NCBI GenBank assembly: GCA_964651385.1
Contig: CAZYYM010000003.1
Location: 1-64,000 of the forward strand
DNA: 64,000 nt
Direction of reading: 5' to 3'
DNA from: GCA-001735895 sp964651385
GTDB taxonomy: Bacteria; Pseudomonadota; Gammaproteobacteria; GCA-001735895
Both the position numbers and the translations under genes were made by a program. The stretch's first letter is position 1. Each line of letters opens with the position of its first letter. This document shows positions 27,694 through 36,554 of the stretch, piece by piece. Below the pieces are notes generated by a model that was not told where the DNA came from, did no database searches, and was given only the letters and a program-made list of their open reading frames with translations.

Positions 27694-29853
27694 TTAGTTT
27701 GCGGGCGTGATCCGTGTAAAGATGAACTCACCACGTCGATTGATCGCCTGCCCGGCTTTTGTCGAATTATCGGCAATTGGATCTTTTTCACCACGACCTT
27801 CGGCGAAAACATAATCACCATTGATGCCTTTGCTGATCAGAAGCCTTTCGAGTGTTTTTGCTCGGCGTTGCGATAGTGCCAAATTATAACTTTCTGTGCC
27901 AGTACTATCCGTATAAGTTCTGATCATAATCTGAACATCACCGGACTTTCCTATATTATCAATGATACGAATGACTTTGCTTTTCGATATGTCGGTCAAC
28001 TCGGTTTTGTTGTATTTGAAATTAACCAGTTGAACTTTTTTCAGATCGATTTTCAGCTTTTCATTCACTCTGATATAAACGGTTGCAATGGCCATAGTAG
28101 TCGCACCACTGCCATCAGATACGGTATAAGTGAACGAGTCTACCCCGACAAACCCTTCAGCAGGGCGATAAACCAAATTTCGGTTCTGGCTAAAGGCCAA
28201 TTTGCCATTATTGGGTTTACCCACATCGATAATTGTTAGTGGATCATTCTCTGCATCGGTATCATTCGCAAGTAATTGCTCACGTGTCAAAAGAAGAATT
28301 CCACCACTGTCAGCATCAAAATAATCGTGTGCTGCAACTGGAGCTGAATTAACACGATTATAAGTTGCAGTATCCAATAAAGAAATCTGCTCTACATACT
28401 GGCAACCATAGGCATTGACGAGTACTCCTGGCATTGAATTATCACAATGATCTGTTCTGTCAGTCTCTTTATCCTGGTCTACATCTTCAGGCAACGGCAT
28501 CTTGTCTTCAGATTTTGCTTCAATACGAGCTATAGTCAGATTGTTCTCGGTTAATGCGGCTTCCAGATTAAGCGCACTGAAAGCCTCGCCTAGTGCTTCG
28601 TAAACCCGATAACGGGCTGCAAAAGCATCGTAATAAGCTTCGGTATACAGATTTTTTGCCGAGTTCAATTCGTTTTCAGCGTCCAGTAAATCGATTAAAT
28701 CTCGTTGCCCGATGAAGAACTCTTCCCGGTATGAGTCTCTAGTTTCCTCGGCCTTGTCGATATGTGTCTGTAAAAAGGTAATTTGCCTGTTTAATGATTC
28801 GTCAGCCATCCAGGCCAATCTAAGTGTATTAATAATCTGTCTTCTCACTCTTGCAGCAAAATCCCTTTGCTCGTAAGTCGAGCTAATTTTTTTATGCTGC
28901 TCAGCAGTATTCGCGCCCCCACGGAAAAAGTTATAAGTGAGGTTTAATGTCAGGCTTAATTCATCTGTATCACCGGTAATGCCGCCAATATCTTCACCTA
29001 CTTCGTAGGCCAGGCGTAAATCGACATTCGGATATCGACTACTGAGAGAACGATTATAATCTGATTGAGCTGCCTTGATGTTGCTTTGTGCTACCAACAT
29101 TGCCGGATGATGGGCAAGCGCCTGGTCGATTAGTGTATCGAGGTTGTCAATCGGTAGATCAGGCAAACTGGGTTCGACCAGGCTCTTAGGGTCTATATTG
29201 CGACCCAGAATATGATGTAACTGCGTTAATGAATCCTGGATATTATTTTGCTGGGCGATCAGACTGGCATGCGCTTGAGCCACCCTGCCCTCGGTTTGTT
29301 GTAATTGTGATCGCCGTCCAACGCCTGAGTTATTGCGTTCACGAATCTGTGAGAGTATTTCTTCATGTGAGTTAACATTTTCCTGTGCTAACTCAAGTAG
29401 TTCCTGCTGCTTCAATACTTCCAGATAAGCTTGAATTGCATCAAGTGCAATATTGTCTGCGGTATCGTAGAGGTCGAGTAGAGCCGCTCGGGCTCGGGCC
29501 TTGGTTTGTTCGATTTGATGCGTTGTATCGTAGCCGTTGAACAGGTTTTGCGTGACAGAAAATTTCAATTGTGTACTGTCATAGTCTACAGCATTGTTAC
29601 CTGTTGCCGGAGACTCGGTTTCAAAAAAACCTGTCGATGCTTGTAGATCCACACTCGGTCGCCAACCACTATCCGCAATGCTTTGATCACTTAATACCTG
29701 TCGATAAATGTGAATTTTTCCTTTCACTTCCGGATGCGCACTAATAGAATCAGCGACCAGTTCAGACAATTCTATTGCAAGAGCGGATGGACTCATAACC
29801 CAGGAAAATAAGATAATGAGGATGGGTTTTATGCCATTGTTTCGTTTTATCAT
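27694..29853 (-). CDS. TolC-family outer-membrane channel fused to cadherin-like and OmpA domains
   Basis: A 719-aa protein. A signal peptide (cut after about residue 26) is followed by a full TolC/LapE-like channel (about 27-440), with repeated coiled-coil regions and NLTYNFFRGG. Residues about 445-475 are an acidic TSP3-like linker (DVDQDKETDRTDHCDNS) and 502-594 a cadherin/VCBS-like domain (LLANDTDAENDPLTIIDVG). The end (595-719) is an OmpA-type peptidoglycan-binding domain with NLALSQRRAKTLERLL. TolC channels normally lack an OmpA domain. It leads the lap operon and should be the outer-membrane exit for the adhesin, anchored to the cell wall by its own OmpA domain. Confidence 0.92.
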   Translation of the reverse strand: MIKRNNGIKPILIILFSWVMSPSALAIELSELVADSISAHPEVKGKIHIYRQVLSDQSIADSGWRPSVDLQASTGFFETESPATGNNAVDYDSTQLKFSVTQNLFNGYDTTHQIEQTKARARAALLDLYDTADNIALDAIQAYLEVLKQQELLELAQENVNSHEEILSQIRERNNSGVGRRSQLQQTEGRVAQAHASLIAQQNNIQDSLTQLHHILGRNIDPKSLVEPSLPDLPIDNLDTLIDQALAHHPAMLVAQSNIKAAQSDYNRSLSSRYPNVDLRLAYEVGEDIGGITGDTDELSLTLNLTYNFFRGGANTAEQHKKISSTYEQRDFAARVRRQIINTLRLAWMADESLNRQITFLQTHIDKAEETRDSYREEFFIGQRDLIDLLDAENELNSAKNLYTEAYYDAFAARYRVYEALGEAFSALNLEAALTENNLTIARIEAKSEDKMPLPEDVDQDKETDRTDHCDNSMPGVLVNAYGCQYVEQISLLDTATYNRVNSAPVAAHDYFDADSGGILLLTREQLLANDTDAENDPLTIIDVGKPNNGKLAFSQNRNLVYRPAEGFVGVDSFTYTVSDGSGATTMAIATVYIRVNEKLKIDLKKVQLVNFKYNKTELTDISKSKVIRIIDNIGKSGDVQIMIRTYTDSTGTESYNLALSQRRAKTLERLLISKGINGDYVFAEGRGEKDPIADNSTKAGQAINRRGEFIFTRITPAN

Positions 29854-30149
29854 AGAGATTTAATGCATTCTGTCCTGATCAATACTGGCAAGGAGAGAAG
29901 GCGCAGGATTCTCGCCTAAAAGTGATGACTTTAACATTTCAGAGAATTCAATGACCTTTCCAGATCAATTAATTAGGTTAATATAACTCTTTAAGTCTTT
30001 GATTATATTATGTAATAATTGATTGAAAACAACCAATTTGCAAATCTTTGGCTGGTTAAAAAAATGCCGCAAATCGCTACAGAAATTATAATAGCGGAAA
30101 TAAAGAAACATTTCTCCCGTTTATAGAAAAACAGGCTGTGAAGATAAAT
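29854..30149. other. Intergenic region upstream of the lap operon
   Basis: An A+T-rich stretch of about 300 bp between the lap operon and iscU. On the minus strand a TATAAT lies near 30000-30010, about 150 bp before the TolC-OmpA ATG, but no -35 box with correct spacing is convincing. A 20-codon frame at 30064-30126 is too short to support. Nothing else is recognisable. Confidence 0.5.
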
Positions 30150-30173
30150 CAAAAGCCCGATTGATTTCGGGCT
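30150..30173 (-). terminator. Rho-independent terminator after iscU
   Basis: On the minus strand AGCCCGA (30173-30167) pairs with TCGGGCT (30160-30154) across a 6-base loop and is followed by TTTT. It lies about 18 bp after the iscU stop and closes the isc transcript. Confidence 0.82.
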
Positions 30174-30190
30174 ATTGATTGATATCGATA

Positions 30191-30568
30191 TTACGTATTT
30201 TTGGCCTTATAGTTTTCGATTGCGGCAGCAATGGCATCCTCTGCCAGCACAGAACAGTGAATTTTTACCGGTGGTAACGCCAATTCTTCAGCAATATGCG
30301 TATTTTTAATTTCCGCCGCTTCATCCAAACTCTTTCCCTTCACCCACTCAGTCACCAAAGAACTGGAGGCTATTGCAGAGCCACAGCCGTAGGTTTTGAA
30401 TTTGGCATCCTGAATTATTCCGTCATCTCCAACCTTGATCTGTAATTTCATGACGTCACCACAGGCTGGTGCACCGACCATACCCGTGCCGACAGTTTGA
30501 TCATCGTCAATGACACCGACATTGCGTGGATTTTCGTAGTGGTCTAAAACTTTTTCGCTATAAGCCAT
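30191..30568 (-). CDS. iscU: Fe-S cluster assembly scaffold IscU
   Basis: A 125-aa scaffold protein with the three cluster cysteines C36 (GAPACGDV), C62 (TYGCGSAIASSS) and C105 (KIHCSVLAEDAI), and the LPPVK motif (98-102) recognised by the HscA chaperone. It receives sulfur from IscS and builds 2Fe-2S and 4Fe-4S clusters in the cytoplasm. It is the last gene of iscR-iscS-iscU; no iscA, hscB, hscA or fdx follows, since a terminator and then the lap operon come next. Confidence 0.97.
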   Translation of the reverse strand: MAYSEKVLDHYENPRNVGVIDDDQTVGTGMVGAPACGDVMKLQIKVGDDGIIQDAKFKTYGCGSAIASSSLVTEWVKGKSLDEAAEIKNTHIAEELALPPVKIHCSVLAEDAIAAAIENYKAKNT

Positions 30569-30594
30569 AATAATTACCTCAAGTTAGTAGCTGC

Positions 30595-31818
30595 CTAATG
30601 CGCTACCCATTCAACTGAATTCAAATCAATGCCATCTTTATACATATCCCAAAGTGGCGAAAGAGCCCGTAGTTTTTCTACCGCCTTACGCACCAGGTCG
30701 ACGGTATATTCAATTTCTTCCAGAGTCGTGTAACGACCGATTGTGAATCGAATGGAACTATGTGCCAGTTCGTCGTTGCGGCCTAAAGCACGCAACACGT
30801 AAGACGGCTCAAGGCTGGCTGAAGTACAGGCCGAACCGGACGATACGGCCAGATCACGCAAAGCCATGATCAATGACTCACCTTCGACGAAATTAAAGCT
30901 GATATTAAGATTACCTGCTATACGATGCTCAAAATCTCCATTAATATAAACTTCTTCGATATCCTTCAAACCATCGCAAAGGCGATCTCTCAACATACGA
31001 ATACGATCATTTTCAGTCGCCATTTCTTCTCTGGCGATACGAAAGGCCTCACCCATGCCAACGATTTGATGTGTCGCCAGTGTACCCGAACGCATCCCTC
31101 TTTCATGACCACCACCATGCATTTGGGCTTCGAGTCGAACACGCGGCTTACGACAGACATAAAGTGCACCGATGCCTTTTGGACCGTAGATTTTGTGCGC
31201 TGAAAATGAAATCAGGTCGACTTTCAGCCTAGACAGGTCGATCTCTACTTTGCCGGCCGATTGCGCCGCATCGACATGAAAAATAATCTTTTTACCACGG
31301 GCAAATTCACCTATGGCAGCGATATCCTGGATTACACCGATTTCGTTATTAACGTGCATAATGGATATCAAAATAGTCTGATCGGTGACAGCAGCCTTGA
31401 GCTTATCGAGGTCAATCAGACCGTTTTCTTCTGGATCAAGATAAGTTACATCGAAGCCTTCACGTTCGAGTTGTCGACAGGTATCGAGAACGGCCTTATG
31501 TTCAGTTTTTACAGTAATGATGTGATTGCCCCTTTTGCGATTAAAATGCGCAGCACCTTTGATCGCAAGGTTATCGGACTCAGTGGCGCCGCTGGTCCAG
31601 ATGATCTCACGCGGGTCGGCGTTAATCAGGTCGGCAACCTGTTTTCTGGCCGTGTCAACTGCCTGTTCGGCCTTCCAGCCAAATTCATGACTACGCGAAG
31701 CGGGGTTACCAAACCTGCCTTCTATGGTCAAGTATTCAGCCATCTTTGCGGCTACACGTGCATCTATCGGAGTAGTAGCACTGTAATCAAGGTAAATGGG
31801 TAGTTTTAATTCGCTCAC
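30595..31818 (-). CDS. iscS: Cysteine desulfurase IscS
   Basis: A 407-aa PLP enzyme starting with GTG (31818) after GGAGAGAAC. It begins PIYLDYSATTPIDARVAAKM, and has the PLP lysine in SFSAHKIYGPKGIGAL, the HVDAAQSAGK region, and the active Cys in SGSACTSASLEPSYVLRALG, with the C-terminal SSIRFTIGRYTT. It takes sulfur from cysteine and passes it to IscU and tRNA-modification proteins. It lies between iscR and iscU in one operon. Confidence 0.97.
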   Translation of the reverse strand: MSELKLPIYLDYSATTPIDARVAAKMAEYLTIEGRFGNPASRSHEFGWKAEQAVDTARKQVADLINADPREIIWTSGATESDNLAIKGAAHFNRKRGNHIITVKTEHKAVLDTCRQLEREGFDVTYLDPEENGLIDLDKLKAAVTDQTILISIMHVNNEIGVIQDIAAIGEFARGKKIIFHVDAAQSAGKVEIDLSRLKVDLISFSAHKIYGPKGIGALYVCRKPRVRLEAQMHGGGHERGMRSGTLATHQIVGMGEAFRIAREEMATENDRIRMLRDRLCDGLKDIEEVYINGDFEHRIAGNLNISFNFVEGESLIMALRDLAVSSGSACTSASLEPSYVLRALGRNDELAHSSIRFTIGRYTTLEEIEYTVDLVRKAVEKLRALSPLWDMYKDGIDLNSVEWVAH

Positions 31819-31830
31819 TGTTCTCTCCGT

Positions 31831-32304
31831 TCAGGCCGCCACGTGCGACCGATTTAAAAATCGACCATATTGGGCATCCTGTTTTATGACTAAATCATTT
31901 ATCTCTGGGCGGTTGACGTATTGTTCAAGTTTAATACCATTGAGAAATTCATATAACTTACAGGACAGATCATGCCAGAGGTGATGCGTTAGACACTTGT
32001 CACCCTTCGAGCAGTTTCCTTTACCGCCGCAGGTAGTCATATCGAGTTTTTCATCGACCGACTCGATGATATCCGCAATTGATATATCGCCTGCACTCCT
32101 GGCAAGCCGGTAACCACCGCCAGGACCGCGTACGCCTTCCACCAGGCCATGTTTGCGTAACTTCGAAAATAGTTGTTCAAGGTATGACAGGGAAATACCC
32201 TGGCATTGAGAGATGTCCGCCAGCGTAACGGGGCCCTGTCTGTCATGCAACGCTATATCCATCATTGCTGTGACGGCATATCGACCTTTAGTAGATAATC
32301 GCAT
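31831..32304 (-). CDS. iscR: Rrf2-family Fe-S regulator IscR
   Basis: A 157-aa Rrf2-family regulator: winged helix MRLSTKGRYAVTAMMDIAL, the recognition helix region SLSYLEQLFSKLRKHGLVEG, and cluster ligands C92, C98, C104 and a His at 107/108 (TTCGGKGNCSKGDKCLTHH). With a 2Fe-2S cluster it represses the isc operon; without it the repression is lifted. A near-consensus type-1 operator sits 11 bp upstream of its start, supporting autoregulation. Confidence 0.97.
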   Translation of the reverse strand: MRLSTKGRYAVTAMMDIALHDRQGPVTLADISQCQGISLSYLEQLFSKLRKHGLVEGVRGPGGGYRLARSAGDISIADIIESVDEKLDMTTCGGKGNCSKGDKCLTHHLWHDLSCKLYEFLNGIKLEQYVNRPEINDLVIKQDAQYGRFLNRSHVAA

Positions 32305-32315
32305 CGCTATTAGTA

Positions 32316-32340
32316 ATTCCTGACCATTTCAGTCAGGAAT
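32316..32340 (-). promoter_or_regulatory. IscR type-1 operator upstream of iscR
   Basis: A perfect inverted repeat, ATTCCTGAC (32316-32324) and GTCAGGAAT (32332-32340) with a 7-bp centre. It matches the 25-bp E. coli IscR type-1 consensus (ATASYYGAC and GTCRRSTAT arms) at 22 of 25 positions, by my count. Its place 11 bp from the iscR ATG fits autorepression. Confidence 0.85.
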
Positions 32341-32433
32341 TTAATCCAAGCTTGGGTCAAGGTCAAGATGTATTTGATTATGGGTTTATAACAAACTTAT
32401 ATTTGTTAATAATTTCATGGGATTAAGAATAAT

Positions 32434-32901
32434 TCAGACTATTTTTCCCGGGGCTCTATATTGCCTCATGGGCTGAAAGTAATGTCCCTGATACAGACAG
32501 TAGCCCAACCATTTATAAAGAAATCGATTCATCCTCCATTTGAGCTCGATGGTTTCGTTTATATCGAATAATCCAGGAGATCGAGAAATTAGTTGTTGAA
32601 CTTCAACCAGGCGTGCATCGTGATAAATTGTAAGATGGAGGTCAGGCTCGAACTGGTATTTCTCGGGAATACCGAACCGATAGGTCATATTCAATAAAGT
32701 AGTGTATCGACATCGTTCGGTGACATTGAGGTAAAGATCGTTATGCCCGGGAACCGTTGAGACCATTCGATCAGCGATGGTCAGGTCGGGAGCAATCTTA
32801 CGTAAACGTAAATAGTTGTATTCATATAAATCCATTAATGCAGCAAAACTGCGTGCGGTCGGCGCGTGGTTAATTTTATTTTGATCGAGTTTAACTAGCA
32901 T
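32434..32901 (-). CDS. DUF1249 (YqiB-like) family protein
   Basis: A 155-aa protein with ALMDLYEYNYLRLRKIAPDL, HNDLYLNVTERCRYTTLLNM and PDLHLTIYHDARLVEVQQ, as in DUF1249/YqiB proteins. No signal peptide or metal motif stands out. The family has no firm function. It overlaps the end of ygfX by 11 bp, so it is the last gene of the succinate dehydrogenase operon. Confidence 0.82.
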   Translation of the reverse strand: MLVKLDQNKINHAPTARSFAALMDLYEYNYLRLRKIAPDLTIADRMVSTVPGHNDLYLNVTERCRYTTLLNMTYRFGIPEKYQFEPDLHLTIYHDARLVEVQQLISRSPGLFDINETIELKWRMNRFLYKWLGYCLYQGHYFQPMRQYRAPGKIV

Positions 32902-33316
32902 GTATGTCCTGATTTAAACGAATTAACTGATATCTAAGATCGAGATATTCGTGAATATTTTTAAATCGGTCGGCCAGCAAAATCAAATGCTGCCGGAATT
33001 TCGGTTGTTTTAAAACTAATATCATCCCCCAACGGCAAGTATAGACAGAATATTCGCTGAATTGTCGGTAATCGTCATTAAATCGCCAGTCAATTGAACC
33101 AGATCTTAAATTTAATGATAATTTTTCTGGCGTCTGTTCGGTTTTTTGTCTGTAGTGAAGTAGATCGTGCATAGACAAAAGAATGGTCAGGGAAAACAAC
33201 ATCAGGCTTGTCAGGCCATTCTGGAAATAAATCAGCAGCGTAACCGCAGCTAATAGATATAAACTAAAATTTATGCAAAGTAGAGCCAGCGACGGTTTGA
33301 GTTGATACATGACCAT
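32891..33316 (-). CDS. YgfX-like membrane protein
   Basis: A 141-aa protein with two adjacent N-terminal membrane segments (about residues 10-45, LALLCINFSLYLLAAVTLLI), followed by a soluble beta-rich part with LNLRSGSIDWRFNDDYRQFS. Size, layout and position directly after sdhE match YgfX (CptA), which in enterobacteria pairs with SdhE. Function in this organism is unproven; roles in SDH maturation or in cell division have been proposed for the family. Confidence 0.7.
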   Translation of the reverse strand: MVMYQLKPSLALLCINFSLYLLAAVTLLIYFQNGLTSLMLFSLTILLSMHDLLHYRQKTEQTPEKLSLNLRSGSIDWRFNDDYRQFSEYSVYTCRWGMILVLKQPKFRQHLILLADRFKNIHEYLDLRYQLIRLNQDIHAS

Positions 33317-33331
33317 GGCAACTGAACGGGG

Positions 33332-33580
33332 TTAGAATCTTTGCTTAACCATGTTTTTGAGCACCTCAACCAGCCTGCCAATTGCTTCATCGTCCACGGA
33401 AGCTCGACCAACCAGTAATGCAAATAAATCAGCATCCTCCATTTCCAGCAAATATCTAAAAGACTGCCGTTCCCGCTCATCAGCCTCGTCAAAATAAAAA
33501 TCCAGATAGCCTGTCATCAACACATCCAGTTCTTTCATGCCTCGACGACATAACCAGCGCAGGTTAGAATTTTCTGACAC
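33332..33580 (-). CDS. sdhE: Succinate dehydrogenase flavinylation factor SdhE
   Basis: An 82-aa SdhE/SDHAF2-family protein with the diagnostic RRGMKELD motif (residues about 12-19), whose RGxxE residues promote covalent FAD attachment to SdhA. It starts with GTG at 33580, overlapping the sdhB stop by one base (TAGTG). The rest of the protein is acidic and helical, as in E. coli SdhE. It acts in the cytoplasm before SDH is assembled on the membrane. Confidence 0.93.
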   Translation of the reverse strand: MSENSNLRWLCRRGMKELDVLMTGYLDFYFDEADERERQSFRYLLEMEDADLFALLVGRASVDDEAIGRLVEVLKNMVKQRF

Positions 33581-34362
33581 TACATTTTACGCTGAACCAG
33601 TAGTTTTTTGGTTTCGGCTATTGCTTTGGCCGGATTGAGGCCTTTCGGGCAGACTTTTGTGCAGTTCATAATCGTATGGCATCGATAAAGCTTAAACGGG
33701 TCTTCGAGGTCATCCAGGCGCTCTCCTGCAGCTTCGTCTCGGCTATCGACAATCCATCGGTAAGCATTGAGCAGGGCTGCAGGACCAAGATAGCGATCGC
33801 TATTCCACCAGTAACTTGGGCAACTGGTCGAACAACAGGCGCACAAAATGCATTCATACAGACCATCGAGTTTTTCACGATCATCCTTTGACTGTAAACG
33901 TTCCCGGTCGGGTGGCGTCGGTGAATCTGTTTTCATCCAGGGTTCTATCGATGCGTATTGAGCGTAAAAATTGGTGAGGTCGGATACCAAATCCTTGACG
34001 ACTGGCTGGTGCGGTAATGGATATACTTTAACATCGCCCTCGATCGCTGAAATAGGGTGTGTGCAAGCGAGTGAGTTTTCACCGCCTATATTCATCGAGC
34101 AGGAGCCACATATACCCTCACGACAGGAGCGGCGAAGCGATAGACTGGAATCCATTTCATCTTTGATTTTGAGCAGGGCATGTAAAACCATCGGCCCACA
34201 GGAATCCATATCGACTTCATAAGTGTCGGTACGTGGATTGTCGCCACTTTCCGGATCGAAGCGATAAATTATAAACCGTTTGATGTTGTTCGCGCCTTTT
34301 GGCGCATTAAACAGCTTCCCCTGCTTGACGACGGAATTTGCGGGTAAGGTGAACTCGGCCAT
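33580..34362 (-). CDS. sdhB: Succinate dehydrogenase iron-sulfur subunit SdhB
   Basis: A 260-aa protein with the plant-type 2Fe-2S site CREGICGSC (C80, C85, C88) and C100, then CILCACCSTSCPSYWW (C171-C181) for the 4Fe-4S cluster, and CHTIMNCTKVCPKGLNP for the 3Fe-4S cluster and the last 4Fe-4S ligand. It carries electrons from the SdhA flavin to quinone. It is 18 bp downstream of sdhA. Confidence 0.97.
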   Translation of the reverse strand: MAEFTLPANSVVKQGKLFNAPKGANNIKRFIIYRFDPESGDNPRTDTYEVDMDSCGPMVLHALLKIKDEMDSSLSLRRSCREGICGSCSMNIGGENSLACTHPISAIEGDVKVYPLPHQPVVKDLVSDLTNFYAQYASIEPWMKTDSPTPPDRERLQSKDDREKLDGLYECILCACCSTSCPSYWWNSDRYLGPAALLNAYRWIVDSRDEAAGERLDDLEDPFKLYRCHTIMNCTKVCPKGLNPAKAIAETKKLLVQRKM

Positions 34363-34380
34363 GATATTTTCCTCGGGACT

Positions 34381-36171
34381 TTAATAGACTCGCTTTTTCG
34401 GCGGGATGACTTCACACTCGTTACTCAGAGTAAACATATGTACCGGACGATATTCGAAACTCACATTACCGCCTGAATCCACCCAGGCAAGTGTATGTTT
34501 CATCCAGTTTTTATCGTCCCGCTCGCTATAGTCTTCGCGCGCGTGACCGCCTCTACTCTCCTCCCTGTTAAGCGCGCCATGAAGTGTGGCTTTTGCCAGA
34601 AGTAAAAGGTTTTCAAGCTCCAAAGTCTCAACAAGATCGGTATTCCAGATCAAGCCACGATCAGACAGGTTGACATCCTTGAAATTTTCAAAAATTGAAT
34701 TTAATTTGTCCACCCCTTGCTGCATCGAATCACCGGTACGAAAAACAGTCGCATGTTCCTGCATGGCGAGTTGCATGTCCTTTCTGATTTTCGAGGTAGG
34801 CGTAGAACCTTTGGAATGACGCAGCCGCTCAAAACGGTCGATTATGGCATCAGTACTATCGTTAGGCAGGTTCTTATGCGGTGTACCTGGAACGATGAGT
34901 TCAGCAGCCCGCAGTGCAGCTGCTCGACCGAAAACAATGATATCGAGGAGCGAATTCGAACCGAGGCGATTGGCCCCATGTACCGAGACACAGGCAGCTT
35001 CGCCAATTGACATCAGGCCGGGAACCACCGAATCCGGGTCGCCATCCTTTAAAATCACCATTTCTCCATGATGATTGGTCGGGATACCACCCATGTTGTA
35101 ATGTGCCGTTGGTAAAACCGGTATCGGTTCCTTAGTCACATCTACGCCGGCGAATATTTCTGCCGACTCGGCAATACCCGGCAACCGCTCTTCGATAACT
35201 TCAGGACCAAGATGCTCAAGATGCAGGTAAATATGATCTTTATCCGGACCGACACCCCTGCCCTCGTTGATTTCGATGGTCATCGAGCGGCTGACAACAT
35301 CACGCGAGGCAAGATCTTTGGCATTTGGAGCATAACGCTCCATAAAGCGCTCACCGTCTGAATTGGTCAGATAACCACCTTCACCACGAACACCCTCGGT
35401 AATCAGCATTCCCGCGCCGTAAACGCCTGTAGGATGAAACTGGACAAATTCCATGTCCTGTAACGCCAGACCGGCACGCAAAGCCATTCCGCCACCATCT
35501 CCAGTGCAGGTATGCGCCGAGGTTGCCGAAAAATATGTACGTCCGTAACCCCCGGTCGCTAACACTACTGTATGTCCGCGAAAGCGATGCAGTTCCCCGG
35601 TTGCGAGGTCCCAGGCCATCACTCCGCGGCAAACGCCATCGTCCATGATCAGGTCAAGGGCAAAGTACTCGATAAAGAATTCGGCCTTGTGCTTGAGAGA
35701 CTGCTGGTAAAGAGTATGCAAAATAGCATGCCCCGTTCTATCTGCAGCCGCACAGGTTCGTTGCGCGGTACCTTCACCAAAATTAGTAGTCATACCGCCA
35801 AAAGGTCGCTGATAAATCTTGCCTTCGTCGGTACGTGAAAATGGCACTCCGTAGTGCTCGAGTTCGATGACAGCAGGTACCGCCTCCCTGCACATATATT
35901 CAATCGCATCCTGATCACCCAGCCAATCCGAACCCTTGACCGTATCGTACATATGCCAACGCCAGTCATCCGAACCCATATTACCAAGTGAGGCACTCAT
36001 TCCACCCTGGGCTGCTACCGTATGACTACGCGTTGGGAAAACTTTGGTGATACAGGCCGTCGATAAACCTGCCGCTGCCATTCCCAAAGTTGCGCGTAAT
36101 CCGGCACCGCCGGCACCGACTATAACAACGTCATAAGCGTGATCGATAATTTTATATTCTTGTGTCATCAA
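34381..36171 (-). CDS. sdhA: Succinate dehydrogenase flavoprotein subunit SdhA
   Basis: A 596-aa protein. It has the FAD-binding VIVGAGGAGLRATLGMAAAG, the flavinylated His in TRSHTVAAQGGMSA, the catalytic regions PTAHYNMGGIPTNHHG and EESRGGHAREDY. It oxidises succinate to fumarate on the cytoplasmic side. The SdhE encoded downstream should attach its FAD. Confidence 0.97.
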   Translation of the reverse strand: MMTQEYKIIDHAYDVVIVGAGGAGLRATLGMAAAGLSTACITKVFPTRSHTVAAQGGMSASLGNMGSDDWRWHMYDTVKGSDWLGDQDAIEYMCREAVPAVIELEHYGVPFSRTDEGKIYQRPFGGMTTNFGEGTAQRTCAAADRTGHAILHTLYQQSLKHKAEFFIEYFALDLIMDDGVCRGVMAWDLATGELHRFRGHTVVLATGGYGRTYFSATSAHTCTGDGGGMALRAGLALQDMEFVQFHPTGVYGAGMLITEGVRGEGGYLTNSDGERFMERYAPNAKDLASRDVVSRSMTIEINEGRGVGPDKDHIYLHLEHLGPEVIEERLPGIAESAEIFAGVDVTKEPIPVLPTAHYNMGGIPTNHHGEMVILKDGDPDSVVPGLMSIGEAACVSVHGANRLGSNSLLDIIVFGRAAALRAAELIVPGTPHKNLPNDSTDAIIDRFERLRHSKGSTPTSKIRKDMQLAMQEHATVFRTGDSMQQGVDKLNSIFENFKDVNLSDRGLIWNTDLVETLELENLLLLAKATLHGALNREESRGGHAREDYSERDDKNWMKHTLAWVDSGGNVSFEYRPVHMFTLSNECEVIPPKKRVY

Positions 36172-36552
36172 CTAGGCTCCGACAAAAATCTTAATGACGG
36201 CAATAATACCGGCTAGCGCACAAATAAGGTTAACAAAACCAGTCAGGATGATTAAGACCGTGCGTTTGGCATGCGAGGAAATATAATCCTCAATTACAAT
36301 CTGGAGACCTAACTGAGCATGGTAGAATACCATGACAATTAACAATATAAATCCAATCGCTACGAATGGCTGCTGTATAAATGCGGCCAGGGTCGGATAA
36401 TCGGTGGGTAGCGAAGCGAGGCAGAATCCAAACCATAAAACTAGCGGGATCAACGCGATAGCCGTTAAGCGTTGGTGCCAGAAATGGGAGGTGCCATCCT
36501 TAGCAGACCCCAGACCATTTACCCGGGATAATGGGCTACGATAATTATTCAT
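36172..36552 (-). CDS. sdhD: Succinate dehydrogenase membrane anchor SdhD
   Basis: A 126-aa protein with three membrane segments (about 30-50, 60-80 and 100-122). The WHQRLTAIALIPLVLWF region and YHAQLGLQIVIEDYI carry residues typical of SdhD, including the heme-ligating His in YHA. It anchors SdhAB and helps bind heme b and quinone. It directly follows sdhC and precedes sdhA. Confidence 0.94.
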   Translation of the reverse strand: MNNYRSPLSRVNGLGSAKDGTSHFWHQRLTAIALIPLVLWFGFCLASLPTDYPTLAAFIQQPFVAIGFILLIVMVFYHAQLGLQIVIEDYISSHAKRTVLIILTGFVNLICALAGIIAVIKIFVGA

Positions 36553-36554
36553 GA

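Noticed and set aside
30064..30126. A 20-codon frame upstream of the lap operon
   Set aside because: It is short, lacks a ribosome site and lies in A+T-rich DNA.
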